From Nageia nagi (taxonomy: Eukaryota; Pinophyta), in assembly GCA_050084985.1 (NCBI GenBank), contig JBITNC010000001.1:102796001-102860000 (forward strand): a DNA stretch of 64,000 nucleotides, read 5' to 3'. A program made the translations under genes and the position numbers. Shown piece by piece: positions 21,791 to 35,100 of this stretch. Numbering within the stretch: position 1 is the stretch's first letter; every line of letters starts with the position of its first letter. Under the pieces are notes generated by a model. The model had not been told where the DNA came from. It saw only the letters and a list, made by a program, of their open reading frames with translations, and did not search any database.

Positions 21791-24700
21791 TTACTCCTTA
21801 AGACCAATCCAAGTTGAGCAAGAGCCCAAATTCTCCTTCGTAACAACTTTAGTGAACATGTCTGTAGGATTTTGAGACATGTGAATCTTTCCCAAACTAA
21901 CTGAACCATCCTCCAATGCTATCTTGATGAAGTGGTACCTCAATTTGATATTTTTGGTTCTTTAATGGAAGGTTGAGTTCTTTGCAAGATGGATAGCACT
22001 CTGGCTATTGCTCCATAGCTTCGCATCCTCCTACACCTTTCCCAGTTCCTCCATCAACCTCTTCAACCAAATCAATTCTTTGCTACCTTCCGTAATTACA
22101 ACGTACTCTACCTCAGTAGTGGAGAGAGCCACAACCTGTTGGAGCTTAGAAATCCAACTAACTACTGTACCTCCAATGGTAAACACATATCCTGTAGTAC
22201 TTCTCCCACCATCTATATCACCTACCATGTCAGAGTCAACATAACCTTTCAAACAAGAGTTAGATCCACCAAAACATAAAGAGTAATGAGAAGTACCCCT
22301 TAAATACCTAAGGATCCATTTAACTACTTCCCAATGCCCTTTTTTTGGATTGTTCATGAATCTACTAACCACTCCCACTGCTTGTGCTATATCTGGTCTA
22401 GTACATACCATTGCATACATTAAACTCCCAACCGCCGAAGCATAGGGAACCTTAGTCATGTACTCCTTTTCCTTATCTATCTTAGGACTTAAATGTTTGG
22501 TGAGTTTAAAATGCTTTGCCAATGGTGTAGTTACAGATTTTACATCTTTCATATTGAACCTTTTAAGAACCTTATCATATAATCTTCTTGACTTAGTCTA
22601 AGCAAGTGGTTTTGTTTATCTCTTGTTATTTTCATTCCAAGAATTTGTTTAGCTTCACCCAAATCCTTCATTTCAAAAGTATTAGCCAACTTTTTCTTAA
22701 GATCAATAATATCTTGCATACTAGATCCTGCTACCAACATATCATCTACATACAAAAGCAAGATTACATAGTTGCCATTTGTTGTCTTCTTTACATATAC
22801 ACAATGATCCGATTTACATCTTACAAATTTATTTGTTATCATGAAAGTGTCAAACTTGTGATACCATTGCCTAGGTGCTTGCTTCAAACTGTACAAGCTC
22901 TTTTTCAATTTACATACATACCCTTCTTTACCTTTGACCTCAAAACCTTTAAGTTGATGCATATAAATATCCTCCTCCAAATCCCCATGAAGGAAAGCTA
23001 TCTTTACATCCAATTGTTCAAGAAACAAGTTTTCAGTAGCAACAAGACTCAATATTATTCTAATCGAGGTCATTTTAACAACTGGAGAAAAGATCTCATC
23101 ATAATCTATACCTTTTTTCTGAACAAAACCCTTTACCACAAGTCTTGCCTTATATCTTTGTCACTCGTCTCCCTACCCGTCTCCCTCTTCCTTTATCCTA
23201 TACACCCATTTGTTTGTAAGTGCCTTCTTACCCTCTGGAAGCTCAACCAAACTCCAAGTCTGATTCTTAAGTAAGGAGTCCATCTCCTCTTCATAGCATG
23301 CTCCCACTTAATCTGTGTACCACCCTGCATAGCTTCATCAAAACATTTAGGTTCACCACCATCAGTATAAAGAACATGATAAAGAGCAGGAGAATATCAT
23401 TTAGGAGGTTTTCTAGTCCTTAAGGACCTTCTAAGTGACAAATTTTGAGGTGTTTGTGGTGGAGGTGCTTGAACATTATTATTAATAGGACCCTTATATT
23501 GATCAACATCTTCTAGAGATACAAACTTGGGTTTCTCATCCTTTTGCAATCTATCTTTATACATGCTTTTCTCATTGAATACAACATCTCTACTTCTAAT
23601 GATTTTATGGTTATCAACATCCCATAACCTATATCCCAAATCATTAACACCATATCCAACAAGATAGCATTTTTGTGATTTTGCATCAAGTTTCTTTCTA
23701 TCCTCTTTATCAATATGTGCAAAAGCCTCACAACCAAAGACTCTCAAGAATGAGTAATTCACCTTTTTACCTGTCCACATCTCCTCTGGAATACCTCCAT
23801 CTAAAGCCATAGATGGACCCTATTAATCAAGTAAATAGTAGTGTCAATAGCATCAGCCCAAAGATTCAAAGGAAACCCAGCATGTATCCTCATACTTCTA
23901 GCCCTTTCCAAGATAGTCCTATTCATTCTTTCAGCAACCTCATTTTCCTGTGGAGTTCTAGGAACTACCTTAATCCTTCTAATGCCATTGTGTGAACAAA
24001 ATGAATCAAACTCATTGTTGCAAAATTCCCCACCATTATCAGACTTAAGACATTTCAACTTAGAATTAGTTTCATTCTCAACCAATGCCTTCCACCTCTT
24101 AAATGTTTCAAACACATCAGATTTCTTTTTAATATAGTATACCCATGTCTTTCTAGTACAATCATCAATAAAAGTGACAAAATAAGATGAGCCCCAAGTG
24201 AGCAAACCTGTGCAGGACCCCACACATCCGTATGAACAAGCTCTAATTTTTTACTCTTATTTTGTTTGCCAACTTTAAGAAAACTAACCCTTCTTTGTTT
24301 TCCATACACACAATCTTCATAGAATCCTAAATCAACCTCTTTTAGATTAGGGAGTGAACCATTAGAGTGTAACATTTTCATGCCTTTCTCACTCATATGT
24401 CCAAGCCTATTATGCCATAGTGATGCATCATTACCTATTGAAACAAGATTAAATGAATAATCAAAGACATTTGTGAGCAAATAAAGAGACCCCACCAAAT
24501 TTCCCTTTGCAAATACCATTGAACCTTTAGTTACTTTCCAACTACCATCCCTAAATGTCATCACATAACCCTCCTTATCCAATTTACTTGTTGATATAAG
24601 ATTTCTTTTAAGGTCTGGAATATGTCTAGCATCATTAAGAGTCCATTGTGTTCCATTAGGTAATTTCATTGTTATATTTCCAATACCAACAATCTTGCAT

Positions 24701-25676
24701 GGGTGTGCATTACCTAATAATACTTGACCAAATTCACCTTGTGTGTAATTTGAGAAATAGTTCTTATGTGGAGTAGCATGAAATGAAGCACCCGAATCAA
24801 GAACCCAATAATCACCATTCTTTTCATGAGACATGATTAAAGCATCTTGAATTAATTCACCAATAATATTTGCCTCTTGGTTACTTGTGCTTTCATTATT
24901 ATTATTACTACTATCACTTTCTTTTCCTTTCCTATTCCAACAATCTTTCTTAATGTGACCCTTTTTACCACAATGCCAACATTCCAATTTAGTGTTACCT
25001 TTTGATTTTGACCTTCCTTGTGATTTGCTTCTTGACTTGTTTCTCCTTCTTTCCCTTGATCTTCCTCTTGTCTCTACTGTGAGAGCAGCATTGGAACTTT
25101 CTCCTGTGGACTTTCTCCTCATGTCCTCACTTAGAATTGTTCCAACAACTTCATCAAAGACCAAAACTGCATTAGAAGAAGAATTACTAACAGCCATAAA
25201 AAAGCTATTCCAACTATCCAAAAGTGAACATAGAATTAATAAAGCTCTTACTTCATCTTCAAATTCTATCTTAACTGAAGTTAACTGATTTGTGATTGTG
25301 TTGAATTCATTAACATGGTCTTGAACTGAACTACCTTCATTCATTTTCATGTTAAACAATTTCTCCATTAAGTATACTTTGTTTGGGGCGGATGGTTTTC
25401 ATACATTTTTGCAAGTTTATCCATTACTTATTTAGTAGTTTTTTCATCAAAAATATTGAAAGCTACACTAGAACTTAAACAAAGTCTAACAGCCCCCAAG
25501 GCTTTTCTATCCAACAAGTTCCAATCTCCATCACTCATAGTAGCCAGTTTCTTACTCTTATCTTCTAGAGGTTGATAGAGATCCTTTTGGTAGAGGTAGT
25601 CTTACATTTGCATTTTCCAAAATTGAAATCCTTGCCCATTAAGTCTTTCCACCTTCAACCTCCCTTCTTCTGACAT
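21791..25676 (-). pseudogene. C1 gag-pol polyprotein, broken
   Basis: Starts at the ATG 25676-25674 and ends GLKE-stop at 21791. The domains follow in order. Gag: FNIFDEKTTK, SVQDHVNEFN; CCHC knuckle CWHCGKKGHIKKDC. Protease: WVLDSGASFHATP. Integrase: LWHNRLGHMSEKG, DDCTRKTWV, KSDNGGEF and AERMNRT, so the catalytic D, D, E are kept. Reverse transcriptase: LDVKIAFLHGDLEEDIYM, KQAPRQW and the catalytic YVDD in LLLYVDDMLVAG. RNase H: YVDSDMVGDIDGGRSTTGY, STTEVEYV. Defects: stops in gag (MQM*DY, TTK*VMD) and frameshifts near 25370, 24220, 23805, 23290-23140 and 22550. Enzyme active sites look intact, so the element died by few hits. Confidence 0.92.
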
Positions 25677-25739
25677 AGTGCTCTTCTTGGTTCCAATCTA
25701 CAAACAAGATTCACCAACAAAATCCCAACAAAACAACAA

Positions 25740-25751
25740 GCTCTGATACCA
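25740..25751 (-). other. C1 primer binding site
   Basis: Minus-strand TGGTATCAGAGC, a perfect complement of the initiator tRNA-Met 3' end, two bases from the 5' LTR. Confidence 0.9.
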
Positions 25752-25753
25752 CT

Positions 25754-26385
25754 TGTTAGGATTCAATAATTTCATATAAACAAGAGCATCAATAATTCTC
25801 CTACTCCTTGGCAAAAAAACAACATTCATTCATACTAAAATCAAACAACTATGAACATCAATCACACAATGAGAGACACAAGAGATAACGTGGTTCACCC
25901 AATGTAGGCTACATCCACAGAGAAGCTTTCAACCCTTTTACATAACATTCTTCCAAGTCCTCCAAGCAACAAACCAGCAGCATAACCTTGCTACAACCTT
26001 CACTTTGGAGCTACAACAAAGCCTCACTACAATCTCTCTCTCTCAGGCTATCTACATAAGCCACCAACTATAATTACAAGCAACTCACAACTACTGCTAA
26101 AACTACTTACAAACTTCAATCTATATGCCTCAACTCAAGCCTCTTATTTATAGATACAAACAAACCCAACTTAAACCCAAGCTGGATCTGGAAGGTTGTG
26201 AGGTTACCCCCAACTCTTCAATAACTCATATCCAAGTGTCATGGCTTCTTGGCAACTAAAATTTGGTGTCAAACGAGAAAAGAAACGCTCTCTATTTTAG
26301 CTGGTTGGCTAGTTCTGATAGGGTCTGGCCGGTTGGCCAGTTGGTAGGCCAGTTGGCCAGCTAGCTATAGTCTCCATTTTCAACA
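25754..26385 (-). repeat. C1 5' LTR
   Basis: Partner of 21098-21730. TATAAATA at 26152-26145 on the minus strand would start the element's transcript. Confidence 0.9.
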
Positions 26386-26518
26386 ATGTGAAGGATTTTT
26401 CTATGGCTACAATAAAATAATCAATGAATTTTCTCTCCTCATTATCGTTGAACACCATGATTTTAGGTTACTTGATGCTCTTCCTACTTTCCATAATTTT
26501 GATTAAGTTTGGTGTAGG

Positions 26519-27178
26519 TGATGGAATTAAAGGATTCCACAACCAAGATCATGTGTGCTAACTCTAAAAAATTAACACTCAAATTACTCTCAAAATAATA
26601 ATATCTCAAAAACACAACAATAAGCAATATCACAAAGTAACACATAAGAAGTGTAGTGGTTACTCTTTAAGAGAGTACATCCACTTGAATCTAAATCTAT
26701 TACTTCTCAAGATAAAATATCTCTCACAATCTTTCTATTACCTAGATCTTTAAACTAGTAGCATGATAATGCTTCTACAAGTGTGTATTTTATAACAATC
26801 CTAGCCCTCCTTATATATGCTTAAATCCTACTTTGTTTCACCCTTTTACACAAGGGGAATACCAATGTCCATAGGATATCCACATCTTTAGATTAGGTGA
26901 GAATGGTAGGTGGAAGGCTTTTTACCCATACCTATTACATATGCCCATACTTCTATTTTAATTATGTGGGACTACATGCATATAATGATATACCCTTAAT
27001 ATAAAATATATGGGGCTCCACATTTGCATGCATGGATAATCCACATAATAAATGGATTATTCCATATTAAAAAATATTTTCCTTCTAAATTAGGTATTGT
27101 ATATGTTCATTTGTTTATAATTAATTAAGAACAATATACCTAAGTTATTTACACAATAATACATTATAAGTTCTAAGA
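26519..27178 (-). repeat. G3 3' LTR
   Basis: Plus-strand text begins TGATGGAATTAAAGG and ends AAGTTCTAAGA (originally TAACA). The minus-strand TATA-like TATATAAGG is at 26817-26809. Confidence 0.8.
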
Positions 27179-29255
27179 CTCCTCCTTAATGCAATATTGG
27201 GGTATAGATAAGATAATATAGAAAGAAAATGTATGAGAGCTCTCCTCTATAAGAAATACAATCAAATATGAGACCTTGACATCTTGAGAAGTAATAGACT
27301 TTAGATTCTAAACAAGGTCAACTACTTAACCATTTGAAAATGGTTTACAACACAATAATAATCAACCATAAATGGTTATAATGTACAAGTAATCATTCAA
27401 AATTATGTTGACATGATGAGCCTCCATGAACCTACATACTCAAAGTAAGTAACCTGCATACTTGCAAGCTACAAGTAGCTCATAGATAAGATCAATTAAA
27501 TGCATCATACATTCATTTAAACATAAGATAATATGAATAAAATAATGCTATCCATAAATTGATCAAGTGGATACTATAATTCATGCTAAACAAACCTATA
27601 GTCACCCTATAAGTCATCATAAATATGCTAAGCAAACCTATAGTCACCTATTGTATAACAAAATATATGTTTATCATTATGCACATACCAATTTGTCATA
27701 TGCTCTAAAATGTATAAACAAGTTATTCATATGTGGATAACTTAGTATAAAAGTACACACAAGGGGATTATACAATAAAATATCCTTCTACAAGTGAAGT
27801 ATAATAGTTCCTAAGAATTCATACTTTACTCTCTCTTATGGACAACGTTACCATCCTAAAAGATGTTATGGATTCATATAAATTCATCTTAAATTATTAT
27901 TTTTTGCATCTTTTCTATATGAAAGTTGATATGAAGTTAGCATCATTTAAGAATGATTTATCTCCCTTGAGGGTAACTTCATCTAAATAAAGGCTTAAAT
28001 AAATGAACAAAGGTGATTAAATTATCCATATAATGATACACATATTTAACATGCTTGTCTTAATGTAATTAAGCATCCATTACATTAAATCAATATCATA
28101 CTTATTTAAGTGCACTAATGCACATAAGATCCTATAAAAAATAATGAAATCCAATTTATTTTACTAATTTGACACCCAACAATCATATTTTAGTTATTGA
28201 TCCATATTTACAACTACCAAGGCTCCTATTTACTAAAATCTTGGAAAGTGAGGAACTCAAGTAGTGACATGTCACCTTAGAGTATCTAACTCCTTAGTTA
28301 AATCTTTTATACATTTAAGGAGCATTTATATCTTAGCTATGAGCCCATTTTTCTCCTTATAGATCATGTCAAATTCTTGATTTGCCACTTCCCTTTACCT
28401 CTTGAAGACTTAACATTGTAAACATGGTTCATTGATAGATTTATTGACACACTCCATTAAAGAAGCATTGATCAAATCTCTTAGTTACAAAGCATCCCTA
28501 TCAATAGTTTAAGTGACCTATAAGCCTACTGGTGAACCTTCCCCAAATTATTTTGTATACTTCATACATTCCCCTCATTTAGGGAATACCCTAAGCAAGC
28601 TGGTAAATAGTTTGCCATAATTAGAATCATGTCATTTAGTTTATATGTCAATCACTATTTATAGAGTAAGAATTACTTTGTTAAGTGATAACTACCATCG
28701 ATTCTTTTAATTGAGTTGTTCATGCTTATGTATAAGACATGTATTAAAACAATATCATGGATCTAATAATTTTATGCAAAAGTTAAGGCTTATAAATGAT
28801 AGCATCAATTATATTTGATGAACAACTCTTGAAACTTTTCTCCATTGAATTTTCAAAAATAAGTATTCATCAAAAGAATAATTTTGTATCATATAACTAT
28901 ACATAAGTAGCCAAAAATATTTCATCATATTCTATCCAAAAGATTATGGTAATCACCAAGAATATTTTTCTTACCTTCAACTAATTAAGGAAAGTATTTT
29001 TGTTATTAAGGTAGTAATCCATGCCATCAAGGAAATAATTATATGCCATCAATGAATTAGGATATAATATTAATTTCCAACTTGACCATTCCATTAGTCA
29101 AGATTTATAACAATTTCATGCATAACCATAAGCTCAAAATTCATCTCTAGATGCATATGTTCTTATCCCTTTATAATCATGTTGAAGTGGAGGTTTAAGA
29201 TCTCCATCAACAATATTATAATTTGGATGAATAATAAATCACAAAATAACTTTAT
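27179..29255 (-). other. G3 internal DNA, no gene
   Basis: About 2 kb of AT-rich sequence with stops in all frames. I see no domains, repeats of note or nested element ends. Confidence 0.5.
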
Positions 29256-29712
29256 TATGTCACCTAATAAATATTCACAAGTTATAAGCCATAAAATGCT
29301 AGCTTGATTATGCCATCTAGTTAAGATTTATGAGTCATAGGCCATAAATGCCAACTTGAATATGCCACCTAGTCAATATTTATGAACCATAGGTCATAAA
29401 TTCCAACTTGACTATGCCACCTAGTCAATATGCATAGGCTACAAAATACCAACTTGACTATGCCATCTAATCAAGATGCACAAGCCAAAAAATGCCAACT
29501 TAACTATGCCACCTAGTCAAGATTTATGAGCCATATGCCACAAATGCCAACTTGACTATTCCACCTTATCAATATGCACAAGTCACAAAATGACAACTTA
29601 ACTATGCCACCTAGTTAATATGCACAAGTCATAAAATACCAACTTAACTATGCCATCTAGTCAAGATGCACAAGCCATAAAATGCCAACTTGACTATGCC
29701 ACCTAGTCAAAA
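29256..29712. repeat. 46/52-bp tandem repeat array in G3
   Basis: About nine units starting TATGCCACCTAGTCAA and ending CCAACTTGAC. Two length classes, 46 and 52 bp, are interspersed; they differ by an AG(G/C)CATA-type insertion. Confidence 0.85.
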
Positions 29713-29854
29713 TGTATATGATGAAAGAAACTAACATAGATTTAATTTTCATCAATATATAAATATACTTTTAAATAATAGGAGTAAAGTGACATCAATT
29801 CATAATATATAATATTTCCAAAATTGTAATTAATAATAAAAATAATTGCAATTT

Positions 29855-30250
29855 TGGAGAAGGCAAAACCTTTTAAACCACTTCAACAATTTTCAATCAT
29901 GGAGAAGGGTGAACCTTTTTAATCCCTCCATCAATTTGTAATCATGGAGAAGAGAGAACATTTTTAATCACTTCATCCATTTGTAATCATGGATAATAAA
30001 GAACATTTTTAACCACTCCATCAATTTGTAATATGGAGATGGACAAACCTTTTTAACCACTCCATCAATTTGCAACTTTGGAGAAGGGAAAACTTTTTTA
30101 ACCACTCTAATAGTTTGCAATTTTGGAGAAGTATGAACCTTTTTAACACTCCAATAGTTTGCACTTTTGGATAAGGAAAAACCTTTTTAACCACTCTATT
30201 AATTTGAATTCATGGACAAGGGTGAACCATTTTAACCACTCCATCCACTA
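29855..30250. repeat. About 45-bp tandem repeat array in G3
   Basis: Eight or so units of the type ATGGAGAAGGGTGAACC, then TTTTTAACCACTCCATCAA. Unrelated in sequence to the preceding array. Confidence 0.8.
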
Positions 30251-30869
30251 CAACTTGCAAACAATCTATCAACATGGATATAACTTTCCAAAATGGAAGT
30301 AGAATAGTGCATTATAAATCATCATAGAGATTCCAAGCCAATACTCATATTCAATTTTTTTATACCCTCACAAGGATGAAGTAATCATGATAATAATTCA
30401 TACTTCAATCCTTCTTGAAAACAACTTTACCCACCTAAGCGATTAGGGTTTATGTAATCATATAAATGAAGTTTTATTTTGATGGGCAATAAACATAAAG
30501 TCCCATCTAAAATTTACTCCTTGATAAAACATGATTGGATTTTAAAATTATGCTTTGTTATGAAGTTAATAATAATCCCCTTAAGATTAAATTCATTAAC
30601 AATTGTAGCATATTACTAAGCTCTACAAATGTAGAGAGGAACATACACTTCCCAAAGGTACTCATACACTTCCTTTTCAATGAAAAAGCAATCAACATTA
30701 TATCAATGTAACAAGGTTGATTAACCAAAAAATACTTGTTCATAACTTAATGGTGTTAAGAAAGAATACATTCACACCAATAACAACCAAATAGGAAGGA
30801 TAATTCATTATCACACTAATCAATGATGATATGTAAGATATCTATACAATCAAATAGTATCCTCAGTAA

Positions 30870-31440
30870 CTTGAATGTGGAGAAAGTTTACAAACTTTTT
30901 ATTCCAACAAGGATATTGATCAATGTGCACAAACCAAAACTTTGAGGATCAATTTTCTATCCAAAAAAATGTACACAACCATTAAACTTTGGATTAAGTT
31001 CACAAACTTTCCACTCCAACAATGATATCATCTAATATGCACAAACAAAAAATTTGAGGATCAATTTTATAACTAATAAAAATGTTCATAACCATTCAAA
31101 TTTGAATAAAGTTCACAAACTTTCCACTCCAATAGGAATGTAAACAATCAAAAGTTTTGAGGGTAAGTTTTTCATCCTATGAAAAATGTGCACAATAATA
31201 AATTTTGAAGAAATTTTCATAACTTTTATTTCAAAAAATATGCACATACAAGCATAATAAATTTTTCATCCAACCAAGAATATTAAAAATGTGCATAAAA
31301 TTTGAAGAAATTTTAATTTCAAACAATATGCACATCCGAGAACAATAGATTTTCATCCAACTAAGGATATTTAAAAAATGTGCATAATCATAAAGTTTGA
31401 AGAAATTTTAATTTCAAAAAATGTACATATCTAGCACAAT
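30870..31440. repeat. About 120-bp tandem repeat array in G3
   Basis: Diverged units containing TTTGAGGATCAATTTT, ATGTACACAACCATT and GTTCACAAACTTTCCACTCC. Later units are shortened to an AATTTGAAGAAATTTT core. Confidence 0.7.
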
Positions 31441-31995
31441 AACTCTTTTGATCACAATTGCAACATAATACAACTCCCCCCTTTCTATTTTTTGTTAACT
31501 AGATAAACACAAATTTAGTTATAACATCATAAAAATTTGCATTAAATATTTACCTTTTTGCAAAATATTAATCTTAAACTTTTGAATTTGGAAAAAATAA
31601 TTTCTATAGTAATCTATTTGACATAATTGCAAAATAAAATTTTCGTTCACAACTTATCAATTTATTAAAAAAAATTATTCAAGAAGTCCAATATTGCACA
31701 ATAATTTCACCTAGAGAAATTTGCAATACTTGCCAAAGGTTTACAAAAAATAATTATTGCAATGATTAACATTTGCATAAAATTTTGCCGTAAGATTATT
31801 AACATAATGCATTAATCTGTTAAAGGCATACAAAATTGCAAAATGATTTTACTTACAAAAATTACAACAATTGCAAAATTTATTAAAAAAATGATTGATT
31901 TAATTGTTTTGGAAAAACAATTAAAATAATTATCAACATAATAAAATTTATGATATTCATACCTCATAAATATGCAATTAAATTTTGTGTCATCC
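31441..31995 (-). other. G3 internal DNA up to G2 insertion
   Basis: Very AT-rich with frequent ATTGCAAAA-type words and no gene. It ends with CATCC (31991-31995), the left copy of the G2 target repeat. Confidence 0.5.
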
Positions 31996-32668
31996 TATTA
32001 ATACCTAAAAATGAATTTTGATTTAATTAAAATACCCTTTTAGATATTTAAAATAATTCATTTAATTTGTTAAATAAATGCTCTTTTCCATGTGCACTCT
32101 CATCTACCTTTATGTTTTGTGGTAATAGGTGGAATCGACATCACAATAAGCCTAAGGAGGAGCCTTAGCACTAAACCTATTACCTATAAAAGTGGAGGAG
32201 TTGTGCATGATCAAATATATGAAATGATATGCCATAACCTTGAATCCTTGATAGGTGGCAATATACTTGTATCAATCTTGATTGGTGTTTCTTAACACCA
32301 CCTATCATCTCTGAATTTTGTTATACTCTAAGCTTTGCATTCCTATGATATTTCATCCTTTCATGAGCAAGATTTGATTGATCGAAGGTGGGATGATGAC
32401 ATTGAGTGAAAGGGTGATGCATTATGTAATGGTAATAGAGCGTTGTCATTGGGTTTTTGGTGTTTCTACTAGATTGATGGCTCCATGTTTTGGTGAAGCT
32501 CTTCATTCATCCTCTTTCAATCAAATTTCAGCCTCGTCCTTTTTGATAGGTGAAGGTCAATTAGGTCATTATCATATTTCATGTTATCAATTTCCTTTTA
32601 TTCATAGCTAATTGGTAAATTTAATTATTTTGTAAAAAATCTTAATAATTATTACTTTAGTTATAACA
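31996..32668 (+). repeat. G2 5' LTR
   Basis: 673 bp, with a TATA box TATAAAAG at 32185-32192 (TATAAAG at 45474 in the partner). Ends AGTTATAACA. Confidence 0.8.
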
Positions 32669-32670
32669 AT

Positions 32671-32683
32671 TGGTGGACCCAAC
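32671..32683 (+). other. G2 candidate primer binding site
   Basis: TGGTGGACCCAAC two bases after the LTR. It starts TGG as expected but is not the tRNA-Met type used by the other elements; I cannot name the tRNA. Confidence 0.5.
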
Positions 32684-32843
32684 TTCATTTCAATACATCA
32701 CAATATCCTTCACTAGTTATGCCAAAACCCTTAGTTTTTTTATAGGAATAATCTTACATTTCAAGTGTTTCAAAATTAGAACCTACTCAGTTTCTTGGTA
32801 TGGTCAATAGCTTTGATAAGGCCTCAGAGCTAATCTCAAAAAG

Positions 32844-33540
32844 ATGTTATATGGTAATGAAGAACAAAGTGAAGCCTCTAACATTGGGGGTAACAATCAA
32901 TCCTTTAGAGGTGCTCCACCCATGACTAGGCATTCCAATCTGATATGTGATGAGATTCTTAAATTAGGGAACCTAATCTATAAGTGGAACCTATTTTTGA
33001 AAAATACAATGATGAGAGAGATCCTATGGATCATATCAAGGCTTTCAAAATGAAATTCAAGTTGAAATTTAGGATGCATGACAACTTGATGGATAAATAC
33101 TTCGCTACTACATTCAAAGGTGATGCATTAAATTGGTACTTCTCTTTACTTGCTAAGTTGATTAATTTATATGTATAACTTATCTAAGAATTTTATATAA
33201 ATTTCAAATATCATGCTCCTAGACAAATAATATTTTCATATATAGTTAGTGTTATCCAAGGTCCAAATAAGCGATTTGATAAATTTTCCCAAAGGTTTTA
33301 AAAGATATGGTGTATAATTCATGAACCCTTATTCGAGTCTCATGTCACATCCATGTTTTTCCATAATATCCATCCTAAATTGAAGTTCATAACCCTATAT
33401 TATATGACCTTACTCTTTACTGAGATTGTACATAGGCTTTCCCAAAAAGAAAAGTTCTTAGTTGATATGAGTGATTTGAAATATGGAAAACCTAGCAAAG
33501 AGACTAAGGGAGGTAGACATCAAAAAAAGGAAGATAAATA
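32844..33540 (+). pseudogene. G2 gag (retrotrans_gag type)
   Basis: Two overlapping frames with a shift near 32990 give FRGAPPMTRHSNLICDEI, VEPIFEKYNDERDPMDHIK-type sequence, TFKGDALNWYFSL and, after a stop, the later capsid part with HRLSQKEKFLVDM and a Lys/Gly-rich end. This is the capsid fold of plant Gypsy elements. The following 33690-33830 (CYNEA, EYHEVKYHKTNACMILRKQL) is a decayed zinc knuckle. Confidence 0.75.
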
Positions 33541-34249
33541 GGTCCATGCCATAGAATAACTCTCATCCAAACAGAAACAAAATATTCAAGCAAAGCAAAA
33601 TTTTATAAAGAACAATAGGTTAGCTTTGGCTCCTATTGTTATGTTCAAGGACTATTTACAAAAAGGACTAATCAAACTTGATCTAAAGTAAGAGCTAGTT
33701 CTTCATGATGATAAACCTAGTTGTTACAATGAAGCATAATTTTATGAATATCATGAGGTTAAATATCATAAAACAAATGCATGTATGATCCTAAGGAAGC
33801 AATTACAAAAATTGTTAGATGATGGCAAGATATAGCATGAGACCTGTGCAATTGATTCATAGGGTACTGAACCACTTACAATAAACATCATCTTCAACCA
33901 AGAACTATGTGATACTACTAGGAGAGGAATACCTAGAGGGAGTATCAATTTTGTTATAGTAGAGGGAACAAATATCCCTTGTAATCCCAATACACAACAA
34001 CTCCTTGAGCAACTAAAGGTAACTCATGACAATATAAGTATTTTCAAACTTTTTGAACTTTCAATTGATCATAAAGATGCTTTATTTGATGTATTTAACA
34101 AATTAAAGTTGATACAAATATTCCTATTGCTAAATTTTTTGAATTAGTAGGAAATCTTGACACTGATTTAATTTGTAACATGCTTTCCTTTCAAGAGAGT
34201 GAATTACCTAGTGAAGATGTTATTGAGAAAAACTTAGGAATGTATATCC

Positions 34250-34500
34250 ATGTTAATATTGATGGTATTCTTGTTAAAAAAAATTATTGATACTAGTTCA
34301 AATGTTAATGTATGTTCAATTGAATTATTGCAAAGATACTTTCCTTAAATATATGCAAAAATGAGAAGAACCACTATTAGCATTAAAGTATTTGATAATA
34401 CTGAAGTAAGTGGTAAAATGGTTCATCAAAAAGTTTATGCTTTTCAAGTGAAATTGCCATTAAAATGTTGCTTCATAGATCATGGATCCATAAGATTAGG
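34250..34500 (+). pseudogene. G2 aspartic protease remnant
   Basis: IIDTSSNVNVCSIELLQRYF matches the retropepsin start, but the active-site D-T-G has become D-T-S. A frameshift in the A run at 34277 and a stop after YFP disrupt it. ISIKVFDNTEVSGKM follows. Confidence 0.65.
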
Positions 34501-34957
34501 GTTGTTACTTATACATTGAATTGGTAAATTAAGTTTATGCACAAAGGTAAGTAGGTTATTATTCATGCAAAGGAAAATCCTACATATGTGTATCAAGTAG
34601 ATGAGAGGTTTTGGATTCCTCATGGTTTAGTCAAAAGTGAGGAAGATGCACCAACACCTATCATAGCTATCACCCCACAAGAGGTAACATTAGAGCATAC
34701 TAAATCTCAAAGAAAGACATCTGGGATAACTTCAAAGAGTTTAAATGATCCTTTATAGTGTTAAAAAATTAGTGTTGCCACTAGGAGAAGATTGAAGTTG
34801 AGTGTTTTCACTCTATTTCTAAGAAAAAAAATGATCCTGTTGAAGGCATGAATGTATTTTATTAAGAACATGAAGAAAAATTCACATCCGATGATGAAGA
34901 TACAGCTCCCATTTTGCAAAAATACTAGGTCAAGTAAGTATGCATTTCAATAGAATT

Positions 34958-35100
34958 AATTATGCTTTCTCTAATGAATTTATGAAAAAATATAAGTATG
35001 GTGGAAAAGGATTAGGTAAGAATGAGTAGGGCATCATAAATCCCATTCCAACTGTAGGTCAGCATAAGAGATATATTGATAGTGGATTTGGTGATTCAAA
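34958..35100 (+). pseudogene. G2 G-patch domain
   Basis: YAFSNEFMKKYKYGGKGLGK, then one stop (probably from Gln), GIINPIPTVGQHKRY and GFG. The spacing of Gly residues (G-x-GLG-x(4)-G-x(3)-P, later GFG) is that of a G-patch, an RNA-binding motif. It lies between protease and reverse transcriptase. Confidence 0.65.

Larger units (their letters stand above)
21098..26385 (-). mobile_element. C1: full-length Copia retrotransposon
   Basis: LTRs at 21098-21730 and 25754-26385 (633 and 632 bp; about 30 mismatches by hand count, mostly transitions). The 5-bp repeat ATGTG flanks it on both sides (21093-21097, 26386-26390). Read on the minus strand, the order is LTR, initiator tRNA-Met primer site, gag, protease, integrase, reverse transcriptase, RNase H, purine tract, LTR: the Copia order. 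It is the best-preserved element here but still has stops and about five frameshifts. It lies inside P, on the same strand as P. Confidence 0.93.

Noticed and set aside
22606-23274. 222-residue plus-strand open frame
   Set aside because: Lies opposite the C1 reverse transcriptase and is rich in Ile/Leu/Tyr as antisense frames are. The real frame is on the minus strand.
29256-30250. CRISPR-like array
   Set aside because: Repeats are adjacent tandem units with no unique spacers, within a plant retroelement.
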